In this document: piece after piece, positions 1 to 10,147 of the stretch
How the letters are laid out: the number at the start of each line of letters is the position of its first letter
How positions within the stretch are numbered: position 1 is the first letter of the stretch
Made by a program: the position numbers and the translations under genes
The notes under the pieces: model-generated
The model's database searches: none
What the model was told of the DNA's origin: nothing
What the model saw: the letters and a program-made list of their open reading frames with translations, nothing else
From: Vigna angularis
Lineage: Eukaryota > Streptophyta > Magnoliopsida > Fabales > Fabaceae
Length of the DNA: 64,000 bases
Direction of reading: 5' to 3'
NCBI RefSeq assembly: GCF_016808095.1
Contig: NC_068971.1
Coordinates: 19,146,501-19,210,500, forward strand

Positions 1-352
1 CATTGATGAAAAGATTGATGAATTCCTAAAGTATATGAGAGTGGATAAGATGAAATTGATAACCCCAACAACATACTCATCCATATCATTCATTACGTGT
101 TTGTTTTACTCTTTTTGCCATTGATCAAACTCATGCATACATGTTTAATTACTGTCTTTTGCATTAAAAACCTACAATCAATCGTTCACAAGTCTTAAAT
201 AATCAACAAATTAGATAACTAACTAGGCCGTGAGTCCTTTGGGAAAACGATACTTGGTCTTACCTAGTTTTATTACTTGATACGATTCGGTCACACTTGC
301 CGATTGTTAAACAAGTGTGTGGCGCCATTTTTCGGTGTTCATAAATTTGTCA
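1..352 (+). repeat. LTR fragment (3' end) of element X
   Basis: The segment closely matches the last third of the LTR at 28042-29494: the region around 'gagtggataagatgaaattg', the 'aggccgtgagtcctttggg' block and the terminal 'ttcataaatttgtca'. It ends at 352, and the next base is ORF2 coding sequence of element B, so X is inserted in B. Whether it is a solo LTR or the 3' LTR of a longer element cannot be told because the window starts inside it. A TSD beginning GGTAC would be expected on the left flank. Confidence 0.85.
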
Positions 353-816
353 GGTACACATAAAACTCTCTCCACATTATCAAAATCAGTGCCTTCTTCC
401 ATACATAGAGCAAATTGGCACTGCTCACCAGCCCACACAGTATCCAAGAAGTTGTTGGTGGAATCAGGATCATACCTAATAGCATGGCCTCTGACATAGC
501 CTAGGTAATTCTCAGTTGGATAATCACCAATCTTCCTTGCATTGGCGTAAAATTCTTTCACCACAACTATATTGGCAGGTGTAGGGTATGTGGCTAGCTT
601 CCCCCAATCATTCCCTAACAATTGCTCTCCAAATTGAGGAGCAAAGTTAGGTATCATTCCAACCTTTCTTTCCATAAGTAGTCTCCTATCTTGGACCACC
701 TTGAAGTGCTTCTCATGTTTGCGAGATAGGAACCTACTAGAATGGGGTTGTTCTGGTTCCTTTTCTTTTCTTTTGGATGCCATGGTCTTCATTCTTTTGC
801 TTGAAGACGATGCCAT
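353..816 (-). pseudogene. ORF2 ('putative plant transposon protein' domain), 3' part cut off by X
   Basis: Read from the ATG at 816 on the minus strand, the product runs about 155 residues and closely matches the start of the 408-residue ORF2 of element D at 44980-46206. Shared stretches include FLSRKHEKHF, DRRLLMERKVGMIPNFAPQF and NFLDTVWAGEQCQFAL. I recognise this as the legume 'putative plant transposon protein' domain (PF20167-type), a protein carried by retroelements whose biochemical role is unknown to me. The match stops exactly at 353, where the LTR of X begins. The C-terminal two thirds would lie left of the window. The ORF stays open across the junction for 15 meaningless residues. 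Confidence 0.85.
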
Positions 817-936
817 TCCAACATCAAACACAGATACAAAACCACAAACATGTTGTAAATCATTAGTAAAACACATACAACACCATTATTGCAAAGCTAA
901 ACCACCGCTGAGGGTCAAAATCACCCCTCAGCGCCA
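817..936 (-). other. ORF2 leader of element B and insertion site of A
   Basis: Non-coding sequence upstream of ORF2, homologous to about 44860-44979 of element D. It includes a CCGCTGAGGG-type motif at 903-914. The last five bases (932-936, CGCCA) are repeated at 10143-10147 and form the target-site duplication of element A. Confidence 0.8.
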
Positions 937-1182
937 TGATAACAGTTGAAAAACTGTTATTTTCATGCTTAAAATTGATACTAAAAGCAACCTTTATACT
1001 TAGAAACTAGCTTGAAATCATGCTTTTATTCATATTTTCAGAAATAAGAGAGCTGGACAGGTTTATGCTTGATTTCAGTGTTTTTGTGCAGGTTTTAGGG
1101 TGAATTTAGTGAAAGAAGTGAAGAAGGAGAGAGATGAAATCAGAAAAGACATCAAAAAGTGCAAAAGGAGGAGTCGCAAGTA

Positions 1183-1280
1183 CCGCTCAGCGGCACTCAG
1201 GAGCTCACGGGAGGACCGCTGAGGGGCAAAATGGCCGCTGAGGGGAAGAACTGAGCTGACGCACTTACCGCTGAGCGGCA
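1183..1280. repeat. CCGCTNAGCGG palindromic motif cluster in LTR
   Basis: The motif CCGCTCAGCGG occurs at 1183-1193, the variants CCGCTGAGGGG near 1215 and 1232, and CCGCTGAGCGG near 1269. Each full copy is an interrupted palindrome (CCGCT/AGCGG). The 3' LTR has extra copies. The same motif recurs in the LTRs of D, E and H and in the ORF2 leaders of B, D and I. It lies in U3 just upstream of the TATA box, so enhancer or chromatin function is possible but unproven. Confidence 0.8.
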
Positions 1281-1323
1281 CTATTTTTGGGCTTGGGCCT
1301 AATTTTATGTAATTTACGAATAA

Positions 1324-1330
1324 TATATAA
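1324..1330 (+). promoter_or_regulatory. LTR TATA box of element A
   Basis: TATATAA in the context 'ataatatataagctttaggg'. It is conserved at the same LTR position in every relative here (9265, 40642, 47874, 28593, 50192; reverse strand 24860). Transcription would be expected to start about 30 bp downstream, placing the U3/R border near 1355. Confidence 0.65.
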
Positions 1331-2207
1331 GCTTTAGGGTTTCCTAGGGTTAGTATCTTTGGCTGGAACGAAGCAAACACTCTCTCTTCCACCCCTTTGA
1401 AGGAGGATCTTGGATGCTCAGGCTACCTCTTCACCTTTTTAGTGTTTTATCTTTCCTTATTTCATTATTGTTCATCTAGGTTCACCATGAATATGGTGAA
1501 CTAAACCTTGTATGTTTGTTGAGGAATCAATGTAATCTTTTGAAGCTCTCATATATGGAATTTGTGCTTGCATCTTAATCTAAGACTTATGCTTTCTTTC
1601 ATCATTAGTTAGGGTTTTTCCTCTTTGCTCAAAGCTTGCTTTGTTTAACTCATTCAATGCATGATTATTGGTTTTGTCGATACGGACACGTACGGGGAAG
1701 TCTAGATCTGGGGAATTTCTCCCAATAGGTATATTGGTTGCCTTAAGCTCCTGTGCTAAATAAACTAATTATTAAGGATGCTAGGAATCGTATGAACTCG
1801 TAATTAGGGAGAAGCCTTCTTTGAAAGGTAATTTAGAGAGTGGCATTAACAATGATGAATTGAATGTTGAATTCCTAAAATATATGAGAGTGGATAAGAT
1901 GAAATTGACCCCCAACAACATACTCATTCATTTATTCCATTGAAAGTGTTTGTATTTTGCTTTAGCCATTGATCACCCTCATGCATACATGTTTATTTTC
2001 GTCTTTTGCATATAAAATCCAATTATTTCGTTCTTAAGTCTTAGCTAATCAACGAATCACATAACTAAACTAGGCCGTGAGTCCTTTGGGAGAACGATAC
2101 TTGGTCTTACCTAGTTATTACTTGAAATGATTCGGTCATACTTGCCGATTGTAAAACAAGTTTGTGACATCACATTTTGGTGTTCATAAATTTGTCCATC
2201 AAGTTTT

Positions 2208-2225
2208 TGGCGCCGTTGCCGGGGA
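2208..2225 (+). other. Primer-binding site (tRNA-Asp)
   Basis: TGGCGCCGTTGCCGGGGA is an exact complement of the 3' end of plant tRNA-Asp(GUC), six bases after the LTR. It primes minus-strand DNA synthesis. Confidence 0.9.
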
Positions 2226-2431
2226 CTCGTGGTTTAACTGGTTAATTTGTGTGATTATTGATTATCTTTGACTTTAATTTTGAATTTCTGTTTTTATTTT
2301 TTCGGTTTTTATTTTATTTTATTTTTATTTTATTTTTATTTTATTTTTATTCTATTTTATTCTCTGAATATTATATCTTCTCCTATATCTTTTTGTGCTA
2401 ACCAATTTTTTAGGGTTTTGTTCTCTTGTGT
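2226..2431 (+). other. AT-rich gag leader
   Basis: Non-coding leader dominated by TTTTATTTTA pentamer runs (about 2290-2365). It ends with 'tttttgtgctaac', a pyrimidine-rich stretch and 'tatgcagg', which together resemble a plant branch point and 3' splice site. The same arrangement occurs in B, D, E, H and I. Confidence 0.6.
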
Positions 2432-3849
2432 ATGCAGGAGGCAATTAGAACAAGGAGCAAGAAAACAACAGAACCTCTTCTTGAAGGTCTAAACGAGAGT
2501 AGACGGAGAAGAAGAATCCGAACATCTAGAGAACTCTTTCCTTCTCCGGAAACTCTGTTGCAACCATCACCACAAGGTTCTGACCATAGCACAGAAAATA
2601 TGGAGAACAATAATAACAGAAGAACTCTTGCTGATTACACCAATACAGCTGGACCTCAGCATTTTAACAATATAGCTAGACCTAGAGTCAATGCAGCTAA
2701 TATGGAGGTCAAACCAGCACTGATTCAACTGGTGAAAAGCAACCAATTTAATGGGTTATCTCATGAAAGCCCGTATGAGCACCTCACTACCTTTAATGAG
2801 ATTTGCAACACAGTCAAAATAAATGGGGTGCCAGATGAAGCGATCAAACTTAGCTTGTTTCCTTTCTCATTTGGAGGCAATGCTAAGCTTTGGTTAAATT
2901 CTTTCCCAGAAGAAAGTTTCACAGAGTGGGAAGTAGTGGTAACCAAATTTTTAAACAAGTATTTTCCACAATCAAAGGTGACTAAAGGTAAGCAAGAGAT
3001 TTCTTCATTTAAGCAGGGCATGGAAGAATCACTGGGACATGCATGGGACAGATATAAAAGCCTGTTACGAAAACCTCCCATGCATGGTTTCAAAGAAGAA
3101 GAAGTAGTCCTAACTTTCCTTGGAGGTCTTGGTTCACAAACTAAGATGATGCTTCATGCCTCAGCAGGAGGAAACATTAATTGGAAAACTCCAGAGGAAG
3201 CAACTGAAATTATTGAAAATATGGCTACTAGTGACAACGAACTCAACATTGAAAGAGGATATCTTAGTCAGAAGGAGTTGTTACAATCAAATGATGCTTT
3301 GCTTATTCAAAATAGAATTATCTCTCAATAGCTTGAAGAGGTAATTATGAAGCTTTCCCAAATACCACAGGAAAGACAACAGGTTTCAATGGTTCAAGTA
3401 CAACAGCAAAAATGGCAAATGCAATCTACTCCAGTTGAGAAAATAACAAAACTTGAAGAGACTTTCCAAAGATTCTTGAAGATGAATGCGTCTTATTGTC
3501 AGAATGTGGATGCTGCATTTAAAAATATAGAGGTTTATGTTGAGAGACTAGTTGACAAGATGAAACATGATAATCTCAGCAAGGAGTGTAAAACTGTTGT
3601 GACCAGGAGTGGTAAAGTGTTAGAAGAGAGAAAAAAAGAAAGAGAGGAGAAAGAAATTGAGAGTGAGAGTGAAAAAGAAACATGTGAGTGGAAAGAAAGA
3701 GTTGAGAGAGAGAAAAAGAAAAAAGAAGAAGAGGAGAGGAGAGAAAAAAAAAAGAGAGAGAAGAGAGAGAGGAGAGACAAAAAGAAAAAGAGTTTGAAAA
3801 GCCACTTCCTTATCCAAAGAGTTATTCAAGGAAGGAGAAAGAAAAGCAG
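2432..3849 (+). pseudogene. gag: gag of element A (broken)
   Basis: Structural capsid polyprotein. The usual start is the ATG at 2432 (MQEAIRTRSKK). The Retrotrans_gag core spans about 2750-3190, with the landmark stretches PYEHLTTFNEICNTVKI, KLWLNSFPE and FLNKYFPQSKV. An in-frame TAG at 3329-3331 stands where relatives have a Gln codon in a QQLE motif. The frame reopens and runs into a Lys/Glu-rich tail encoded by an almost pure purine tract (about 3612-3800). A frameshift in or near that tract moves the reading frame to that of the protease ORF. No zinc knuckle is visible in this copy, unlike gag of B, D and I. Confidence 0.9.
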
Positions 3850-4860
3850 TTGGAAAGATTCATGGAGTTGTTTAAGAAGCTAGAGATCACTATACCATTC
3901 TCTGAAGCATTGCAACAGATGCCAGCATATGCAAAGTTTTTGAAGGAACTCCTCACAAAGAAACACAAGTATATTGAAAAGGAAACTATCAATGTACAGG
4001 GTAACTGCAATGCAATCATACAGAAACTACCTCCTAAACTTAAAGATCCAGGAAGCTTCACTATTCCATGCACCATAGGAGATGTGAAAGTTGGAAGAGC
4101 ATTGATTGATTTGGGAGCTAGCATTAATCTAATGTCGTTATCCATGTGCAGAACAATTCAGGGGTTGGAAATTAAACCAACCAGAATGGCTCTTCAATTG
4201 GCGGACAGGTCTCTTAAATATCCATCTGGAGTGGTTGAAGATGTTCTAGTGAAGGTTGACAAATTTGTATTTCCAGTGGATTTTATTGTGATGGAGATGG
4301 AAGGGAATAGTGATGTTCCTCTTATTCTTGGGAGACCTTTTATGAAGACTGCTAGAGTTTTGATTGATGTAGAGAATGGTAAGCTTAAAATGAGAGTTGA
4401 TGATGAAGAAGTCACTTTTGACGTATCCAAGGCCATGACATATCCAAATGATGACAAAGCATGTTTTCAATTTGATGAACTTGATGAAGTTTGTATGGTG
4501 CAAGAAAGGATGGTGCGAAATATCTCTCCATTGGAAAAAACTCTCATTGATGCATGTGAAGATTTAGATGAAGAAGAAGAGAAATTGATTGATGAATGTC
4601 TGATGGATTTGGAAACATTGAAAAAGAGTCCGGAGGAAGATCCAATATTCGAAATAATTGATAAGGAAGTAGTTAAAGCACAGACACCAGAATTAAAAAG
4701 ATTGCCATCACATCTGAAATATGTTTTTCTAGAAGAAGATGGAACAAAGCCAGTCATCATCAATAACTCCTTATCTCTACAAGAAGAAGAGCAGTTGATA
4801 GAAATTCTGAAAGCCAACAAAGAAGCAATTGGGTGGTCAATATCAGATCTCAAAGGTATT
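3850..4860 (+). pseudogene. Aspartic protease domain of element A
   Basis: Retropepsin-like domain that would process the polyprotein. The active-site motif is DLGASIN, with the catalytic Asp codon at 4108-4110. DLG in place of the usual DTG or DSG is normal for Athila and Tat elements. Downstream lies the flap and LILGRPFMKTAR stretch typical of the fold (about 4318-4350). The ORF is continuous with RT up to 5283. It is preceded by the conserved capsid C-terminal stretch ITIPFSEALQQMPAYAKF, read in the frame shifted relative to gag. Confidence 0.9.
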
Positions 4861-5840
4861 AGCCCAACTTATTGCATGCACAAGATTTTTATGGAAGAAG
4901 ATTATAAACCAAGTGCTCAACCACAGAGAAGGTTAAATCCTGTTATGAAGGAGGTGGTCAGAAAAGAAGTGTTGAAACTGCTAGAAGCAGGTATCATCTA
5001 TCCAATCTCTGACAGTGAATGGGTGAGTCCAGTACAGGTGGTTCCAAAGAAAGGTGGGATGACAGTAATTTATAATGATAAGAATGAACTTATTCCTACT
5101 CGGATAGTTACTGGCTGGCGTATGTGCATTGATTACAGGAAGCTAAATAAAGCTACCAGGAAAGATCATTTTCCTCTTCCTTTCATGGATCAGATGTTAG
5201 AAAGGTTATCATGGCAGGCTTTCTATTGTTTTCTAGATGGATATTCTGGATACAATCAAATTGTGGTAGATCCAAAAGACTAGGAGAAGACGACTTTTAC
5301 TTGTCCTTTTGGTATCTTTGCATATAGAAAGATGCCTTTTGGATTATGTAATGCCCCAGCTACGTTTCAGAGGTGTATGCAGGCAATTTTTGCAGATCTC
5401 TTAGAAAAATGCATTGAAGTATTCATGGATGATTTTTCAGTTTTTGGAAATTCTTTCCAAAGATGTTTGGCTAATTTGAATACTGTCCTCAAAAGATGTG
5501 TTCAGACAAATCTTGTTCGTAATTGGGAGAAATGTCATTTCATGGTAACTGAAGGAATTGTATTAGGGCATAAAATCTCTGCTAAAGGAATTGAGGTAGA
5601 TAAAGCTAAAGTAGAAGTCATTGAGAAACTACCTCCACCAACAAATGTAAAGGGGATTAGAAGTTTTCTTGGTCATGCTGGGTTTTATAGAAGATTCATC
5701 AAAGATTTCTCAAAAATTGCTAAACCATTGAGTAATCTTTTGATGAAGGATGCTCCTTTTGTGATGAATGAAGACTGTCTGAAAGCTTTCGACACATTGA
5801 AGAAGAAGTTAGTGTCAGCTCCAGTAATTGTAGCGCCAGA
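4861..5840 (+). pseudogene. Reverse transcriptase of element A
   Basis: Copies element RNA into DNA. Landmarks in order: RRLNPVMKEVVRKEVLKLLEAGIIYP, then CIDYRKLNKATRKDHFPLPF, LDGYSGYNQI and the catalytic box FMDD at 5422-5433 (the YXDD motif). An in-frame TAG at 5281-5283 replaces a Gln codon after VDPKD, and the frame then continues unchanged. The thumb and connection follow ([19 protein letters not shown]). The catalytic residues are intact, so the stop is the main lesion. Confidence 0.92.
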
Positions 5841-6230
5841 TTGGAATCAAAATTTTGAATTAATGTGTGATGCAAGTGATTATGCAATAGGAGTTGTCCT
5901 TGGCCAGCGGAAACAACAAAAGTTTCATCCAATTTATTATGCTAGCAAGGTTCTGAACGATGCTCAATTGAATTATGCTACTACAGAGAAAGAATTTCTT
6001 GCCATTGTGTATGCTCTAGAGAAATGTAGACCTTATCTTATTGGGTCTAAGGTGACTGTCTATACAGATCATGCAGCTATCAAATATTTGTTGACAAAAC
6101 CAGATTCTAAGCCACGTCTGATTAGATGGGTACTACTATTGCAAGAATTTGATGTAGAAATCCGTGATAAGAAAGGAAGTGAGAACTTAATTGCTGATCA
6201 TTTGTCACGGTTAGTCAACAATGAGGTCAC
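5841..6230 (+). pseudogene. RNase H domain of element A
   Basis: Ty3/gypsy RNase H, which removes template RNA. Visible landmarks: the [11 protein letters not shown] stretch with the first catalytic Asp, the [13 protein letters not shown] helix with the catalytic Glu, [12 protein letters not shown] with another Asp, and the terminal LIADHLSRL. The domain reads open in the same frame as RT after the 5281 stop. Confidence 0.9.
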
Positions 6231-6439
6231 TAGCAAGGAGTCTGAAATCTGGGAATCTTTTTCAGATGAATCACTCATGTATATTCAGCAGAGGCCCTGG
6301 TTTGCTGATATGGCTAATTTCAAAGCTGCAAGGGTCATGCCGGAAGACTTGACTTGGCAACAAAAAAAGAAATTTCTGCATGAGGCCAAGCAATTTGTTT
6401 GGGATGATCCTTATTTGTTCAAAATTGGAGCATATAATC

Positions 6440-7589
6440 TTATGAGGAGATGTGTTACAAATGAAGAAGCAGAAGGAATTCTCTGGCATTGTCATGATTC
6501 ACCTTATGGAGGACATTTTAATGGAGAAACAACAACAGCAAAAGTCCTTCAATCAGGGTTTTATTGGCCAACTTTATTTAAAGATGCCCATAATCATGCT
6601 AGAAATTGTGATAAATGTCAAAGAGCAGGGACAATCACTAAACGTCATGAGATGCCTTTACAAGGTATTTTAGAGGTTGAGGTTTTTATTGTTGGGGTAT
6701 TGACTTTGTTGGACCCTTCCCTCCATCTTTCAACAATGAATATATTCTGGTAGCAGTGGATTATGTGAGTAAATGGGTGGAAGCATTAGCTTGTCCTAAA
6801 AATGATGCTAGCACGGTAATTAAATTCCTGAAGAGGCAAATATTCTCACGTTTTGGCACTCCAAGAGTGCTGATCAGTGATGGAGGATCTCATTTTTGCA
6901 ATTATCAGCTAGAGAAAGTACTCAAACACTATGGAGTAAAACATAAGGTAGCTGCACCTTATCATCCACAAACAAATGGACAAGCTGAGGTGTCTAACAG
7001 GGAGATAAAAAGGATCCTGGAAAAAACAGTGACTTCATCAAGAAAGGATTGGTCTCTCAAATTGGATGATGCTCTTTGGGCTTATAGGACAGCAATGAAG
7101 ACGTCTATGGGATTATCACCGTTTCAATTAGTCTATGGGAAAGCATGTCAGTTGCCAGTAGAATTGGACCATAGAGCATTATGGGCTTTGAAATTCTTGA
7201 ATTTTGATCCTTATGAAACTCAATGCACACGCAGAAGACAGATTCTGGAACTTGAAGAAATGCGATTACATGCATATGATTCATCCAAGGTTTACAAAGA
7301 CAAAATCAAATTTTATCATGACAGGAAGTTGGTGAATAGAGTTTTCAATCCAGGACAACAAGTACTATTGTTCAATTCAAGATTGAAGATATTTCCTGGG
7401 AAGCTGAAGTCAAAATGGTCAGGACCATTTGTGATAAAAGAAGTGCATCCGCATGGAGCAATTGAAATATTTGATCCAGCTGCTGCTGATCCACAGAAAA
7501 GTTGGGTAGTGAATGGTCAACGTCTCAAGCCCTATCTAGGAGGAGAAGTGCAACAATTATCCACAGTGATGCTGTTAGTTGATCCTTGA
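6440..7589 (+). pseudogene. Integrase of element A (one frameshift)
   Basis: The HHCC zinc-binding region lies at about 6488-6630 ([10 protein letters not shown] ... CDKCQR). Near 6680-6700 the frame slips and continues in another frame with the catalytic core: Asp in VAVDYVSKW (about 6757), Asp in ISDGGSHF (about 6880) and Glu in NGQAEVSNREIK (about 6980), the DDE triad. The C-terminal part includes a PGQQVLLFNSRLKIFPGKL domain and ends at 7589. No chromodomain is seen, as expected for Athila. Integrase inserts the cDNA, and the target duplication at this element is 5 bp. Confidence 0.9.
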
Positions 7590-7594
7590 AAGTC

Positions 7595-7643
7595 TGGGTC
7601 AGGCTCGTGACGTTAAACAAGCGCTTACTAGGAGGCAACCCAG
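7595..7643 (+). other. Conserved 'GGGTCAGGCTCGTGACG ... GGAGGCAACCCAG' motif, single copy
   Basis: Starts five bases after the integrase stop. The segment begins TGGGTC, contains CGTGACGTTAAACAAGCGCTT and ends GGCAACCCAG, so its ends can pair (GGGT with ACCC). Copies are present twice each in B, D and I. Strong conservation outside coding sequence suggests an RNA or replication function. Confidence 0.7.
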
Positions 7644-8193
7644 TGTTCTGTACGTATTTTTGTTTTTGATTAGTTTTGATGTACTCTATTGGAAACCTGG
7701 TTTGTTATGATGGTTTGCTATTAACTGTGATTGTGTGATAAGTAATGCTTGATGATGATTATTGATTGATTGATGTTGAGATAGATGTGCACATTAAAAT
7801 GCTTATACAGGTGATTCACAAGCTTTGTGAACAAATGCAGGATATTGTGATTGTGATTGTGATATTGAGCAGGATGTGTATGTCAAATGTGAATGAGCTT
7901 ATGTGTGAGGTTTTGCGCTCCAGAGTTGTTATTGATTGAATGCTATTGCTTTGAAAGCATGAATGACTTTGCCCAGGTTTTCTATGATTGAATCAATTGC
8001 TTGTTTTGCATCATATGATCAAGGCCATTTGTTGGAACCCTTTTTATTGGCCAAATTCATAAAGTTAGCCCACTAAAAGAGAACACTTTGTGTTCTATCC
8101 TTTGAACCCTTAGCCTTGAACATAAATTGAAAACCCTTGGAAAGCTTTACCTTGAGTTAAGTAGAAAATCTTGTGTGGTATTGTTAAATGTTC

Positions 8194-8206
8194 AAGTTTG
8201 GGGTTG
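8194..8206 (+). other. Internal PPT-like copy
   Basis: AAGTTTGGGGTTG is identical to the terminal polypurine tract at 8829-8841 but lies about 650 bp upstream of the 3' LTR. The same internal copy exists in D (46814) and I (63408). It could act as a second plus-strand primer; this is inferred. Confidence 0.55.
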
Positions 8207-8803
8207 TTGGGAAAACATGAAAAAGGAAAAGCATTGAGCTAAGAGCTAAAAAAATAAGAATATGCAAAGAAAAAGAAAAGAAAAGAAAAAGAAGCAAAGC
8301 TCAATGCAAATGCAAAGGCAAGTTGGGAAGAATAAGAACAATTGTGTTGTTATGATTCTCTTAACTCAAGGATTTTGTGATCCAGAAAAACCAATTTTCT
8401 TGTTAGCCCAGCCACATTATAAGCCATTGAAAAGTCCTTGTGATGATGCATGTTTGTGAATGTTTTTGATTGTGATAAAATGAAAGGCAAAGTTAATTCA
8501 TGTGACATTGTGATAGTAAAGTGAATGAGTGATTACCTCTTATACACTTGTGTGTTGAGTGAATCACTTTACCTAGTAAGGAAATATTCCATAAGCACAT
8601 GAACTTCCATGCTTAATTGATTGATCATTCATGAAAAATAGCATTTGTTGGAATTTAAATGACTTTGTGAACACTAAAGCATGTGCACAGCTTGATTGAA
8701 CTCTTGGTCATAAGGTTGATTGAAGTTTTTACTTATCTTGGAAAAGAGATTTTTGAATGAGTGAACCATCATATGAATTGGTGGAAGATTGAGTTACATC
8801 TTG

Positions 8804-8823
8804 TTTGCTTGAGGACAAGCAAA
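8804..8823 (+). other. Hairpin with AGGA loop before the PPT
   Basis: TTTGCTTG and CAAGCAAA form a perfect 8-bp stem around AGGA, six bases before the terminal PPT. An identical copy is in D at 47412-47431, and related hairpins with different stems occur in F and J. Confidence 0.6.
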
Positions 8824-8828
8824 GTTCT

Positions 8829-8841
8829 AAGTTTGGGGTTG
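8829..8841 (+). other. Polypurine tract of element A
   Basis: AAGTTTGGGGTTG directly abuts the 3' LTR start TGATAAC at 8842, the expected position for the plus-strand primer. Confidence 0.85.
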
Positions 8842-10142
8842 TGATAACAATTGAAAAACTGTTATTTTCATGCTTAAAATTGATACTAAAAGCAACCTTT
8901 ATACTTAGAAACTAGCTTGAAATCATGCTTTTATTCATATTTTCAGAAATAAGAGAGCTGGACAGGTTTATGCTTGATTTCAGTGTTTTTGTGCAGGTTT
9001 TAGGGTGAATTTAGTGAAAGAAGTGAAGAAGGAGAGAGATCAAATCAGAAAAGACATCAAAAAGTGCAAAAGGAGGAGTCGCAAGTACCGCTCAGTGGCA
9101 GTTTACCGCTGAGCGGCACTCAGGAGCTCACGGGAGGACCGCTGAGGGGAAAAATGGCCATTGAGGGGAAGAACCGAGCTGACGCACTTACCGCTGAGCG
9201 GTAGTTTACCGCTGAGCGGCACTATTTTTGGGCTTGGGCCTAATTTTATGTAATTTACGAATAATATATAAGCTTTAGGGTTTCCTAGGGTTAGTATCTT
9301 TGGCTGGAACGAAGCACACACTCTCTCTTCCACCCCTTTGAAGGAGGATCTTGGATGCTCAGGCTACCTCTTCACCTTTTTAGGGTTTTATCTTTCCTTA
9401 TTTCATTATTGTTCATCTAGGTTCACCATGAATATGGTGAACTAAACCTTGTATGTTTGTTGGGGAATCAATGTAATCTTTTGAAGCTCTCATATATGGA
9501 ATTTGTGCTTGCATCTTAATCTAAGACTTATGCTTTCTTTCATCATTAGTTAGGGTTTTTCCTCTTTGCTCAAAGCTTGCTTTGTTTAACTCATTCAATG
9601 CATGATTATTGGTTTTGTCGATACGGACACGTACGGGGAAGTCTAGATCTGGGGAATTTCTCCCAATAGGTATATTGGTTGCCTTAAGCTCCTGTGCTAA
9701 ATAAACTAATTATTAAGGATGCTAGGAATCGTATGAACTCGTAATTAGGGAGAAGCCTTCTTTGAAAGGTAATTTAGAGAGTGGCATTAACAATGATGAA
9801 TTGAATGTTGAATTCCTAAAATATATGAGAGTGGATAAGATGAAATTGACCCCCAACAACATACTCATTCATTTATTCCATTGAAAGTGTTTGTATTTTG
9901 CTTTAGCCATTGATCACCCTCATGCATACATGTTTATTTTCGTCTTTTGCATATAAAATCCAATTATTTCGTTCTTAAGTCTTAGCTAATCAACGAATCA
10001 CATAACTAAACTAGGCCGTGAGTCCTTTGGGAGAACGATACTTGGTCTTATCGAGTTATTACTTGAAACGATTCGGTCATACTTGCCGATTGTAAAACAA
10101 GTTTGTGACATCATATTTTGGTGTTCATAAATTTGTCCATCA
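8842..10142 (+). repeat. 3' LTR of element A (1301 bp)
   Basis: Direct repeat of 937-2201, with a TATA box at 9265-9271. It contains two extra 18-bp units (in 9088-9116 and around 9190-9225) that each create an additional CCGCTGAGCGG. It is followed by the target duplication CGCCA at 10143-10147. Confidence 0.95.
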
Positions 10143-10147
10143 CGCCA

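Larger units (their letters stand above)
937..2201 (+). repeat. 5' LTR of element A (1265 bp)
   Basis: Direct repeat of 8842-10142. It begins TGATAACAGTTGAAAAACTG and ends TTTGTCCATCA, six bases before the PBS. It contains a TATA box at 1324-1330, CCGCTNAGCGG palindromes at 1183-1280, and a TAGGGTTT telo-box-like motif (reverse AAACCCTA) just after the TATA box. It is 36 bp shorter than the 3' LTR, exactly two 18-bp units. Confidence 0.95.
7644..8828 (+). other. Non-coding 3' region of element A
   Basis: About 1.2 kb with no credible ORF, closely homologous to 46310-47436 (D) and 62890-64000 (I). It contains an internal polypurine-like copy at 8194-8206 and a hairpin at 8804-8823. A purine-rich stretch at 8260-8300 is low complexity. 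Confidence 0.8.
937..10142 (+). mobile_element. Element A: complete Athila-type Ty3/gypsy retrotransposon with gag-pol
   Basis: Both LTRs start TGATAAC and end CATCA, and the element is bounded by the perfect 5-bp duplication CGCCA (932-936 and 10143-10147). Order: 5' LTR, tRNA-Asp PBS, AT-rich leader, gag, protease, RT, RNase H, integrase, non-coding 3' region, PPT, 3' LTR. The LTRs differ by roughly a dozen substitutions (about 1 percent) plus two 18-bp repeat-unit indels. gag-pol carries at least two in-frame stops and two frameshifts, so this copy is dead, but it shows what the autonomous partner of B and D looks like. There is no ORF2. Confidence 0.95.

Noticed and set aside
3535..3829. 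Ser/Phe/Leu-rich minus-strand ORFs opposite gag
   Set aside because: Antisense shadow of a purine-rich Lys/Glu coding stretch.
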